This document shows, one piece after another, positions 1 through 7,579 of a DNA stretch of 34,800 bases (within the stretch, counting starts at the first letter, position 1; every line of letters begins with the position of its first letter). The stretch spans positions 1 to 34,800 of the forward strand of contig NZ_JAEMQX010000032.1 of assembly GCF_016463645.1 (NCBI RefSeq), in the 5' to 3' direction. The notes under the pieces are model-generated. The model saw nothing but the letters and a program-made list of their open reading frames with translations. It made no database searches and was not told the DNA's origin. Source of the stretch: Sphingopyxis sp. (lineage in GTDB: Bacteria; Pseudomonadota; Alphaproteobacteria; Sphingomonadales; Sphingomonadaceae). Both the position numbers and the translations under genes were made by a program.

Positions 1-56
1 GGCGGGGATCGCCGTTCAGGGGTGACGAAGGACAGGACGCCAAGTATGGCCCGGGA

Positions 57-701
57 ATGATAGACGAGACAAGCCGGCCGTTGCGGTTCGACGGCCGTGG
101 ATATGCCGCCTTCCTGTTCGACATGGACGGCACGATGATCGATTCGACCCTCGTCGCCGAGCGCATCTGGAGCGAATGGGCGGAGCGAAACGGCGCCGAC
201 GCCTCCGCGTTGCTCGCCGCCGTGCATGGCGTACGTGCGGTCGATACGGTTCGCCGCTTCGCGCGCGCGGGAACCGATGCCGAAGCCGAGGCGATTCGCC
301 TGACCGAGGCCGAAATCGCGGCGGTCGACGGAATCCTGCCCGTCCCCGGCATCGAGGCCTTTATCGCGATGCTGCCCGCCGATCGCTGGGCGGTGGTCAC
401 CTCGGCGCCGCGCGCGCTGGCCGAGGCGCGGTTTCGCGCGGCGGGGTTGCCGGTGCCGGCGACGATGGTCGCCGCCGAGGACGTCCGGCGCGGCAAGCCC
501 GATCCCGAGGGCTATCTCAACGCCGCCGCGCTGCTGGGTGTCGCGATCGGCGCGTGCCTCGTTTTCGAGGATGCGCCCGCAGGTATCGCGGCGGCGAAAG
601 CGGCCGGGGCCGATGTTGTCGCCGTCGGGGGTCAGGTCGATGCCGAAGGCTGCGTCGCATCGATCATGGATTATCGCGGGGGGCGGGTTTCAGCTCAATA
701 G
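57..701 (+). CDS. HAD-superfamily sugar phosphatase (YfbT/DOG1-like)
   Basis: Predicted cytosolic phosphatase of the haloacid dehalogenase superfamily, probably acting on a small sugar phosphate. Motif I is FDMDGT with nucleophile Asp22 and acid/base Asp24; motif II is VVTSAP near residue 120; motif III is the Lys of GKPDPEGY; motif IV is VFEDAPAG. The helical cap between motifs I and II is of the small subfamily IA type, as in E. coli YfbT and yeast DOG1/GPP enzymes. The 214-residue length is normal. The frame stays open to the left edge, so a start before the window cannot be excluded, but motif I at residue 22 suits the ATG at 57. Its last 12 bases overlap the end of the convergent patatin gene. 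The family is clear; the substrate is not. Confidence 0.88.
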   Translation: MIDETSRPLRFDGRGYAAFLFDMDGTMIDSTLVAERIWSEWAERNGADASALLAAVHGVRAVDTVRRFARAGTDAEAEAIRLTEAEIAAVDGILPVPGIEAFIAMLPADRWAVVTSAPRALAEARFRAAGLPVPATMVAAEDVRRGKPDPEGYLNAAALLGVAIGACLVFEDAPAGIAAAKAAGADVVAVGGQVDAEGCVASIMDYRGGRVSAQ

Positions 702-1652
702 CGGTTCGAGCGCGTCCCATTCGCGCTCGACCGCGCGGCGGCCCGCGTCGATTGCGGCGCGGATTTTCGCCGGATTGAATTCGAGCGTTTCGGCGACTTC
801 CTCTTCGGGTTCGATGATGCGGATCGGCGCGAAGCGGTAGCGCGCGATCTGGACGTCGAGCGGGCGGAGGATGCGCGCCGCCTGCGCGCCGCCGATGCCT
901 TCGTTCTGGAGCGCGCGGAGCTGGCCCTCGCGCGCGGCGATCAGGTCGTTGATCAGCGCCGCACCGGCAAGGTCGTTTGCCGACACCTCGGATTGCAGGA
1001 TATCGACCGCGCGCAGCCCGATCTTGATGAGGTTGGGGAAGGTGCGCACCGGGCCGGGCCGCGGCGCGGGCGAGGCGCGCACCGCGATCACCCCGCGCGG
1101 GTTCATTTCGAGCGCCGAGCTCAAGGGCGTCACGTCGCGCACGCCGCCGTCGACCCATTGTTCCTCGGTCCCGTCGCTCGCGCGCGTCTTCAGCGGATCG
1201 AAGAAGAGCGGCATCGCGCAGCTCGCATAGACCCAGTTGTGGATGCCGGACACGCTTTCGTCGATCGTCCGATAGGTTCCGGTGCCGAGATTGACGACGC
1301 CGAGGAGCAGCTTGCGCCCACTGGCACGCAGTTTCGCGTCGTTCGCGAACCCTTTGAGCAGCTTCTTGAGCGGCGCCGTGTCGTAGAGCGCGTCCTCGCC
1401 GAGCAGCCCGCCGACGACGCCGAGCGGGCGCGCCTTGTAGATCGAGCTGTTGCCGCGGATGCCGAGCCAAGCGTCGAGCAACCCCGGTACATCGTCCTGC
1501 GCGACGCCGAGCGCCTGAATCGCGCCGGTCGAGACGCCGGCGACGATATCGAGCCGGACACCGCGGTTGACGACGAGTTCGTGGACGACGCCGACCTGGA
1601 AGGCGCCCTTGGCGCCGCCGCCGCTCAATACGATTGCCAGACCGCCAGCCAT
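690..1652 (-). CDS. Patatin-like phospholipase (RssA/YchK-like)
   Basis: Predicted serine lipid acyl-hydrolase with a Ser-Asp dyad. The sequence shows the glycine-rich oxyanion motif GGGAKG at residues 11-16, the nucleophile elbow GVSTG with Ser41, and the DGG motif with Asp168. The 320 residues contain no export signal or clear membrane helix, so a cytosolic or membrane-peripheral enzyme is likely. A longer frame exists upstream, but the ATG at 1652 is preferred because AAGGAGG (plus-strand 1661-1667) lies 8 bases before it and the glycine motif then falls at the usual distance from the N terminus. It is divergent from the glycan-like operon and converges with the HAD gene. The physiological lipid cannot be named from sequence. 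Confidence 0.9.
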   Translation of the reverse strand: MAGGLAIVLSGGGAKGAFQVGVVHELVVNRGVRLDIVAGVSTGAIQALGVAQDDVPGLLDAWLGIRGNSSIYKARPLGVVGGLLGEDALYDTAPLKKLLKGFANDAKLRASGRKLLLGVVNLGTGTYRTIDESVSGIHNWVYASCAMPLFFDPLKTRASDGTEEQWVDGGVRDVTPLSSALEMNPRGVIAVRASPAPRPGPVRTFPNLIKIGLRAVDILQSEVSANDLAGAALINDLIAAREGQLRALQNEGIGGAQAARILRPLDVQIARYRFAPIRIIEPEEEVAETLEFNPAKIRAAIDAGRRAVEREWDALEPLLS

Positions 1653-1720
1653 ACCGTGCGCCTCCTTGGCGAGGGACAGCTTATCGCAGTTTCGCCCGCC
1701 ACCCAAGCGCTGGCGCGTGC

Positions 1721-1741
1721 ATCGGCGGAAAACCCGCCGAT
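1721..1741. promoter_or_regulatory. Perfect inverted repeat between divergent patatin and GT-C genes
   Basis: ATCGGCGG and CCGCCGAT form perfect 8-base arms around the loop AAAAC. The site lies in the 175-base gap between the patatin gene and the first GT-C-like gene, immediately before a TTGAAA that could serve as a -35 element for the plus-strand operon. It could be an operator or an RNA hairpin in the patatin leader. No uridine tract follows on either strand, so a terminator is unlikely. Confidence 0.4.
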
Positions 1742-1761
1742 TTGAAATCCCTGGCGCGACA

Positions 1762-1776
1762 TTAACCGGTTTTTAG
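1762..1776 (+). promoter_or_regulatory. CtrA-like box upstream of the GT-C/GtrA operon
   Basis: TTAA-N7-TTAG matches the alphaproteobacterial CtrA consensus TTAA-N7-TTAA at seven of eight positions, and begins with TTAACC as many CtrA sites do. It lies 52 bases before the chosen start of the first operon gene. The 11-base word ATTAACCGGTT recurs before the third-from-last gene of the operon at 3656. Binding is inferred, not shown. Confidence 0.4.
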
Positions 1777-1827
1777 AGCGCCAATCCTAGGACGGGCTGC
1801 GGGCGGAAAGGCCCGAGGGGGGTGGCG

Positions 1828-3660
1828 ATGGCCGGAGCGAGGGCGAAAGCGCAGGAAAGCGGCAGCACGCATGCGTCCCTGTCGCCCGAACGGCTGGCGC
1901 TGATCCTGTGGTGCGGTTTTTTTGCAGTCAGCCTGCTGCTGAACCGCGACGCGATCGCCCATCTGACCTTTTCCGATCCCGACAATGCCATGCGGCTGGC
2001 GCAGGTTCGCGACCTGATCGCCGGGCAGAACTGGTTCGACACGACGCAGTATCGGACGAATCCATCGGGTGGCGGCGGGCCGACGCACTGGTCGCGGTTC
2101 ATCGACGCGCCGATCGCAGGGCTGATCTGGCTGCTTGGTCTTTTCGCCGAGCCGCGAACCGCCGAACGGCTGGTGCTGGCGGTCTATCCGCCGCTTCTGG
2201 CGCTGCCCGTGCTGCTCGTCCTTTCGCGAATATTGCAGATGCTGGGCGATCGCACCTCGGTGCTGTTCGGGCTTGTGATCGCGGCCACGACGCTCAGCTA
2301 TCTTCATCATTTCGCGCCGCTCAACATCGACCATCACAATTGGCAGATCCTGCTCTCGGTCACGCTCCTGTGGCTCGCCCTCCGGCCGCCCGGCTTTGGC
2401 AACGGCCTGCTCGCGGCGCTCGTCGCCAGCATATATGTCGAGATTTCGCTCGAAGGCTTTCCGTTTCTCGGGCTTTTCTGGGCGCTTTTCGTATTCGACT
2501 GGCTGCGCCATCCGTCGAGTGCGGGGCGATTGCGCGGCTTTTCGGCCGGGATGATCCTGTTTCCGGCGCTCTGGTCTCTGCCGTTTCGCGGACCGGCCTA
2601 TTTGTCGGGCATCTTCTGCGACAGTTTCTCGCTACCCTATCTGCTTGCCGCAGCGTCGGCCGGGACGGTTTTCGTGATCGGCATCGCGTCGTGCCGGGTC
2701 GACTCGCCCGCGCGGCGAACGGGCGTCGTACTGATCGCGGGTATCGTTGCCGCGGCGGGATTCGGACTGGTCGGTCCGTCCTGTCTGGCCGGACCTTTCG
2801 GCGAACTGGAGCCTTTCGTCCGCACCTATTGGTACGATCCGATTTACGAAGGCCGGCCGCTGTGGGTTCAGACGCCCGCGCGAATGCTCGGCTATGCCAT
2901 GCCCACCGCGATCGGTGTCGCGGCGACGCTTTGGGCGGCCGCGCGGACGCGGAGCGGCCCCGAGGGCGAAAACTGGCTGCGTCTCGGGCTCGCGATAGCA
3001 TTCGCGGCGATCATGGCCTGCCTGGTCGTGCGAACGATCGCCGTGGCGCACGCCTTCATGATTCCGGCCTTTGCCGCGCTGGGGGTCGCGTTGTGGCGTC
3101 GCGCCGACGCCCAATCGGGATCGCTCCGCCGGCTGGGCGGCGTTCTGCTCTTCATGCTGGCGATTCCGACGATCGATATGGCGCTCGGCTTCCGATTGGC
3201 GTCATTGCGCGCCGGATCGCCGGTGGCGACGAGCGCCGCGCCGCCCTGTCCGGTCCGGGGGATGGATGCGCTTGCGAAGGAACGTCCAACGCTCCTCTTT
3301 TCGACGATCAACATCGCGCCGGCGCTTCTGGTACGCACGCCGCACAGCGTGGTGACGACGGGGCATCACCGCAACCATGCAACGCTCCACCGCGTCCTGT
3401 CGGCCTTTCTTGCGCGGCCCGCCGCGGCGCGTGCGCTTGTTGCGGGCAGCGGGGCGCAATATCTGGTCTTCTGCGATGAGGAGCTCGCGCGGCTGGCTCC
3501 CGGCAACCCCGATGGGCTGGCGGCGCGCTTGCTCGCGGGGCAGCCGATCGACTGGCTGGAGCCGCAGGTCCGGCTCTCGGCGGGCAGCTTCCATGTCTAT
3601 CGCATTCGGCGCCCCACGGAGGAAGCGGCGCGATCCGCGGGAAATCCTCCGCGGCATTAA
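1828..3660 (+). CDS. STT3/GT-C-like multi-membrane protein, copy A
   Basis: Predicted integral membrane protein of 610 residues with roughly a dozen hydrophobic segments and a soluble C-terminal tail of about 120 residues. After the first membrane helix comes DPDNAMRLAQVRDL (Asp50, Asp52), then a Gly-rich stretch ending in HWSRFIDAP. This layout resembles the first external loop of STT3/AglB-type GT-C glycosyltransferases, where a DxD-like pair binds metal and polyprenyl-linked donor. IDHHNWQ and YWYDPIYEGRPLW lie in later loops, and HSVVTTGHHRN (His506 to Asn516) in the tail. All these blocks recur in the paralogue at 5712. The ATG at 1828 is chosen over GTG at 1822 because GAGGGG (1815-1820) sits 7 bases before it. 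First gene of a four-gene operon. The transferase role is inference from fold-like features; the substrate is unknown. Confidence 0.72.
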   Translation: MAGARAKAQESGSTHASLSPERLALILWCGFFAVSLLLNRDAIAHLTFSDPDNAMRLAQVRDLIAGQNWFDTTQYRTNPSGGGGPTHWSRFIDAPIAGLIWLLGLFAEPRTAERLVLAVYPPLLALPVLLVLSRILQMLGDRTSVLFGLVIAATTLSYLHHFAPLNIDHHNWQILLSVTLLWLALRPPGFGNGLLAALVASIYVEISLEGFPFLGLFWALFVFDWLRHPSSAGRLRGFSAGMILFPALWSLPFRGPAYLSGIFCDSFSLPYLLAAASAGTVFVIGIASCRVDSPARRTGVVLIAGIVAAAGFGLVGPSCLAGPFGELEPFVRTYWYDPIYEGRPLWVQTPARMLGYAMPTAIGVAATLWAAARTRSGPEGENWLRLGLAIAFAAIMACLVVRTIAVAHAFMIPAFAALGVALWRRADAQSGSLRRLGGVLLFMLAIPTIDMALGFRLASLRAGSPVATSAAPPCPVRGMDALAKERPTLLFSTINIAPALLVRTPHSVVTTGHHRNHATLHRVLSAFLARPAAARALVAGSGAQYLVFCDEELARLAPGNPDGLAARLLAGQPIDWLEPQVRLSAGSFHVYRIRRPTEEAARSAGNPPRH

Positions 3661-3671
3661 CCGGTTCTTAT
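3657..3671 (+). promoter_or_regulatory. Second CtrA-like box, before the FAD oxidoreductase
   Basis: TTAA-N7-TTAT, again seven of eight to the CtrA consensus, overlaps the stop codon of the preceding gene and lies about 54 bases before the GTG start of the FAD enzyme. With the site at 1762 it shares the word ATTAACCGGTT. It could give the last three operon genes their own promoter input. This rests on motif similarity only. Confidence 0.35.
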
Positions 3672-3724
3672 CCATGTTTCGTCCATGGCGGGGCAAGCCA
3701 GTTATCTGTGTGGGGGAATAGCAC

Positions 3725-5260
3725 GTGACCATCGCCCGAGTTTCGAAAAGCCGTCCGACAAGCGCCGACGTCGCCATCATCGGCGCGGGGCCGGCGGGGC
3801 TCACCGCCGCCTATCTGCTGACGCAGCAGGGCTATAGCGTGACGGTGATCGAGAAGGATCCGGTCTATGTGGGCGGGATCAGCCGCACGGTCGAGCATGA
3901 GGGCTTTCGCTTCGATATCGGAGGGCACCGCTTCTTTTCGAAGAGCCGCGAGGTCGTCGACCTGTGGAACGAGATCCTGCCGGACGATTTCATCGAGCGC
4001 CCGCGGATGAGCCGCATCTATTATGAAGGCAAATTCTATTCCTATCCGCTGCGCGCGTTCGAGGCGCTGTGGAACCTCGGCGTGGTGCGGTCGACCTTGT
4101 GCATGATCAGCTATGCCGAGGCGAAGCTGCTGCCGAAGAAGACGGTGCGCAGTTTCGAGGACTGGACCGTCAACCAGTTCGGGCAGAAGCTCTATTCGAT
4201 CTTTTTCAAGACCTATACCGAGAAGGTGTGGGGCATGCCGTGCGACGAGATGTCGGCCGACTGGGCGGCGCAGCGCATCAAGGGGCTGAGCCTCGGCGGC
4301 GCGGTGATCGACGGGCTGAAGCGCAGCCTCGGGCTCAACAGGAAGCCCAACGACGGCATGGCGACCAAGACCCTGCTCGAAACCTTCCGCTATCCGCGGC
4401 TCGGCCCGGGCATGATGTGGGAAGCGGCGCGCGACAAGGTCGTCGCGCGCGGCAACCATGTGCTGATGGGCCACGGTTTCAAGCAGCTGACGCAGGATCA
4501 GAAGACCGGCCGCTGGCGGATGACCGCGACCGGCCCCGACGGCGACGTCGTGATCGATGCAGGCCATGTGATCAGTTCGGCACCGATGCGCGAGCTGGCG
4601 GCGCGGATTCATCCGCTGCCCGCGTGCGCGCTGAACGCCGCGCCAAACCTCAAATATCGCGACTTCCTGACCGTCGCGCTCAAGATCCGTTCGGAAGATC
4701 TGTTCCCCGACAACTGGATCTATATCCACGACAGCAAGGTGCAGGTCGGCCGCGTGCAGAATTTCCGCAGCTGGTCGCCCGAAATGGTGCCCGATCCCGA
4801 ACTCGCGTGCGTCGGCCTCGAATATTTCTGTTTCGAGGGCGACGGGCTCTGGGCGGCGAGTGATGAGCAACTGGTCGCGCTGGCAACGAAGGAAATGGAA
4901 ATTCTGGGTCTTTGCGATCCCGAGGACGTCGTCGGCGGCGCGGTGGTACGGCAGGAAAAGGCCTATCCCGTCTATGACGACGATTATGCCGCGCATGTCG
5001 AGACGATGCGGTCCGAACTGGAAGCGCGCTATCCGACGCTGCACATGGTCGGGCGCAACGGCATGCACCGCTATAACAACCAGGATCATGCGATGATGAC
5101 CGCGATGCTGACGGTGCGCAACATCGTCGCGGGCGAGAAGCTTTACGACATCTGGGGCGTCAACGAGGATGCCGAATATCATGAAAGCGGCACCGAGGGC
5201 GAACAGGCTGCGCTGGCTTCGGTCCGCGAAGTGCCGACGCGCGTCGCCAAGGCGGCCTGA
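3725..5260 (+). CDS. FAD-dependent oxidoreductase, UDP-galactopyranose mutase/HemY-like
   Basis: Flavoprotein of 511 residues with an N-terminal Rossmann dinucleotide fold: GAGPAG at 20-25 and the ribose-binding Glu43. It continues with GGISRTV and IGGHRFFSK, hallmarks of the COG1232 group that includes protoporphyrinogen oxidase-like and UDP-galactopyranose mutase-like enzymes. It is longer than true UDP-galactopyranose mutases (about 370-390 residues), so a mutase activity is not established. It may act on a nucleotide- or lipid-linked sugar, since its neighbours are a GtrA flippase and two GT-C-like proteins. Translation appears to start at GTG 3725 after GGGGGAA. No other heme gene is adjacent, which argues against a heme role. 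Family call is firm, function open. Confidence 0.82.
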   Translation: MTIARVSKSRPTSADVAIIGAGPAGLTAAYLLTQQGYSVTVIEKDPVYVGGISRTVEHEGFRFDIGGHRFFSKSREVVDLWNEILPDDFIERPRMSRIYYEGKFYSYPLRAFEALWNLGVVRSTLCMISYAEAKLLPKKTVRSFEDWTVNQFGQKLYSIFFKTYTEKVWGMPCDEMSADWAAQRIKGLSLGGAVIDGLKRSLGLNRKPNDGMATKTLLETFRYPRLGPGMMWEAARDKVVARGNHVLMGHGFKQLTQDQKTGRWRMTATGPDGDVVIDAGHVISSAPMRELAARIHPLPACALNAAPNLKYRDFLTVALKIRSEDLFPDNWIYIHDSKVQVGRVQNFRSWSPEMVPDPELACVGLEYFCFEGDGLWAASDEQLVALATKEMEILGLCDPEDVVGGAVVRQEKAYPVYDDDYAAHVETMRSELEARYPTLHMVGRNGMHRYNNQDHAMMTAMLTVRNIVAGEKLYDIWGVNEDAEYHESGTEGEQAALASVREVPTRVAKAA

Positions 5261-5283
5261 GGCCGCCCGGGAGGATCGGCGTC

Positions 5284-5715
5284 ATGCTGGCCGTGAACAA
5301 GTTGATCGCGTCGGTCCGGCGCGGTGAAATCCGCTGGCTGAACTATCTGCTCGCGAGCGGGCTCGCGCTCGGCAGCGACGCGGGGCTCTTCCTGCTGCTG
5401 CTCGACGCCGGGCTCGCCCCGGTGACGGCGTCGGCGACCGGCTATTGCGCCGGAATTCTCGTCCACTGGCTGGTTTCGAGCCGGCTCGTCTTCGCCGATG
5501 GCGCCGCAGCGCGCGGTACGGGCGAGCGGCATCGGCAGAAACTGCTTTTCGTCGGGTCGGCGCTTGTCGGCCTCGCGGTCACGACCGCGATCGTCGGCGG
5601 CGGCAGCGCGCTGGGGCTCGACCCGCGGCTTGCCAAGCTTGCCGCGATCATCGTGAGTTTCCAGACGACCTATCTGCTGCGCCGCCATATCGTTTTCCGG
5701 ACCGCGGCGGCATGA
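5284..5715 (+). CDS. GtrA family membrane protein (putative polyprenyl-phosphate-sugar flippase)
   Basis: Small 143-residue inner-membrane protein with four hydrophobic segments, typical of GtrA. Family members such as phage GtrA are thought to move polyprenyl-phosphate-linked sugars across the inner membrane, and mycobacterial Rv3789 is linked to decaprenyl-phosphoryl-arabinose. Visible family features are the short basic N terminus (SVRRGEIRWLNYLLASG), the first helix with GLALGSD, the second with TGYCAGILVHWLVS, and the basic end YLLRRHIVF. GGGAGGATC precedes the ATG by a normal distance. Its stop overlaps the next start as ATGA. No GtrB-type GT2 glucosyltransferase, the usual partner, is in this window, so the donor lipid must be made elsewhere. 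Confidence 0.85.
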   Translation: MLAVNKLIASVRRGEIRWLNYLLASGLALGSDAGLFLLLLDAGLAPVTASATGYCAGILVHWLVSSRLVFADGAAARGTGERHRQKLLFVGSALVGLAVTTAIVGGGSALGLDPRLAKLAAIIVSFQTTYLLRRHIVFRTAAA

Positions 5716-7577
5716 GCGACGCCGCGGCACCCGCCGCGGGGCCGCCGGCTTCCGCGTCTGTCCCCGGCGGATTCGCATTCGGGCCGTGGTTCACGCCGGT
5801 GCGAATCGCGCTCATCGTCTGGGGATTGATGAGCCTGATCGCGATCGTCGCCAAATGGCAGGCGATCGGCGCGCTCGATCTCGCCGACACCGACGACGCG
5901 ATGCGCATGGCGCAGGTTCGCGACCTGCTCGCGGGGCAAGGCTGGTGGGATCTGGTGCAATATCGCGTCAATCCGGCGGGCGGCGGGGTGCTGATGCACT
6001 GGTCGCGCATCGTCGACGCGCCGCTCGCCGCGGGCATATTGATACTGAAGCCGCTGTTGGGGCAGGCGATGGCCGAGCGGATCGTGATGGCGCTGTGGCC
6101 GCCGCTGCTCGGCGCCGCGCTCAGTGTCGCGTGCGTGCTCGGCTACCGCAACCTTTCCGACCGCCGCATCGCCTATGTCGTGCCGCTGTTCCTGATCATG
6201 TCGGGCTATATCCTCGTCCAGTTCCGTCCGCTCCGCGTCGATCATCACGGCTGGCAGATCTTTCTCGCGATGCTGGTGATGGCGCAGGCGCTGCGGCCGG
6301 CGGGCTGGCGGGCGGGGCTGCTGGGCGGGCTGTTCGGCGCGGCGCTGCTTGCGGTGTCGATCGAGGGCCTGCCCGTCGTCGCGATCTTCGCGGGCCTCGC
6401 CGCGTTGCGCTGGGCGCTCCACGGCAAAGCCGACGATCGCGCGCGCCTCTGCGGCTATATGGCTGCGCTCGCCGGCGGCGCGATCCTGCTCCAGTTCGCG
6501 ACGCGCGGCCCTGCCGGGCTGACCGGCGGATGGTGCGATTCGCTGTCGGCGCCCTATATGGCTGCGTTCGTCGCGGCGGCGGCGGTGACCTTCGGCGCGG
6601 CGCGGGCCAATCCGGGGGCCGCCCGGGGCCGTTTCGCGCTGCTCGCGCTGGCGGGCGTATCGGCGGCGGGCGCGCTCGTGTGGACCGGACCGCAATGCGC
6701 GAACGGACCCTTTGCGTCGCTCGATCCGATCGTCGTCCAATACTGGTATCGGGGCGTCCTCGAGGGGCAGCCCTTGTGGATGTCGAAGCCGCACGATGTG
6801 ATTCACGTGCTCGTGCCGTCGCTCGTCGGACTTGCGGGCTCGATTCTCGCCTGGCGGAGCTGTGCCGCCGCAGGGGATCGCCGCAACTGGGCGACGATCG
6901 TCGTTGCGCTGACCGGCGCGGCGGCGCTGTCGTTGCTCGTGCTGCGCAGCGTTTCGACCGCGCATCTTTTCGCCTTGCCCGGCTGCGCCTGGCTCGGCCT
7001 TCGCGCCTGGGCAAGGGCACGGACGATCGTCTCTACCGTGCCGCGCGTCCTCGCATCGGCGATGGCGGCGCTGACTTTGCCGCTGCTCGGCAGCATGGCG
7101 GTCGCCGCCGTCCTTGCGCCGGTGATCCCCGTGCTGCGGAATGACGAAAAGCGCGCGGCTGAGGAGGCCTCGGGCGCCAATCGCTACAAGGCCAACTGCC
7201 TCGACCCCGCGGCGATCGCCGATCTCGAAAAGCTGCCCGCGACGACGCTGCTGACCCCGATCGACCTCGGCGCGCCGCTGGTTTTCTGGACGCGGCACAG
7301 CCTTGTCGCGACGCCGCACCACCGCAACAAGGAAGCGATGGCGGATACGATTCGCGCCTTTGCGGGTGACCCGGCGAAAGCCGAAGCGCTCGTTCGCAAG
7401 CAGCAGGCGACGCTGATCGTCTTTTGTCGCACCGCAAACGACTTCACCAAATATCGCCGTGCGCGAAAGGATTCGCTGGGGGCACAGCTTTATGCGGGGA
7501 GGCCGCCAGGGTGGCTCGAAGCGGTGCCGATCGGCTCGCGCGCGGGCCTGGCGGTGTGGCGGGTGAAGCCCGAGTAG
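5712..7577 (+). CDS. STT3/GT-C-like multi-membrane protein, copy B
   Basis: Paralogue of the protein at 1828, 621 residues, with the same architecture: one early helix, a loop with DTDDAMRMAQVRDL (Asp59, Asp61, Asp62), HWSRIVDAP, VDHHGWQ, YWYRGVLEGQPLW and a soluble tail with HSLVATPHHRN (His529 to Asn539). The ATG overlaps the GtrA stop as ATGA, so it is translationally coupled to the flippase. The N terminus is an Ala/Pro-rich cytosolic stretch of about 25 residues absent from copy A. As in copy A, the paired acidic residues after helix 1 suggest a GT-C transferase using a lipid-linked donor, an inference from motif layout. The two copies are clearly diverged, so they may act on different acceptors rather than be redundant. 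It ends 2 bases from the convergent msrB gene. Confidence 0.72.
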   Translation: MSDAAAPAAGPPASASVPGGFAFGPWFTPVRIALIVWGLMSLIAIVAKWQAIGALDLADTDDAMRMAQVRDLLAGQGWWDLVQYRVNPAGGGVLMHWSRIVDAPLAAGILILKPLLGQAMAERIVMALWPPLLGAALSVACVLGYRNLSDRRIAYVVPLFLIMSGYILVQFRPLRVDHHGWQIFLAMLVMAQALRPAGWRAGLLGGLFGAALLAVSIEGLPVVAIFAGLAALRWALHGKADDRARLCGYMAALAGGAILLQFATRGPAGLTGGWCDSLSAPYMAAFVAAAAVTFGAARANPGAARGRFALLALAGVSAAGALVWTGPQCANGPFASLDPIVVQYWYRGVLEGQPLWMSKPHDVIHVLVPSLVGLAGSILAWRSCAAAGDRRNWATIVVALTGAAALSLLVLRSVSTAHLFALPGCAWLGLRAWARARTIVSTVPRVLASAMAALTLPLLGSMAVAAVLAPVIPVLRNDEKRAAEEASGANRYKANCLDPAAIADLEKLPATTLLTPIDLGAPLVFWTRHSLVATPHHRNKEAMADTIRAFAGDPAKAEALVRKQQATLIVFCRTANDFTKYRRARKDSLGAQLYAGRPPGWLEAVPIGSRAGLAVWRVKPE

Positions 7578-7579
7578 CG

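Noticed and set aside
1..56. End of an upstream gene at the left edge
   Set aside because: Short open stretches exist in all three plus frames (stops at 23-25 and 58-60), too short to choose between them or call a gene.
3668..5182. Long open frame on the minus strand opposite the FAD oxidoreductase
   Set aside because: It is His/Asp/Arg-rich with no domain, and mirrors the codon pattern of the well-supported plus-strand gene, as expected in GC-rich DNA.
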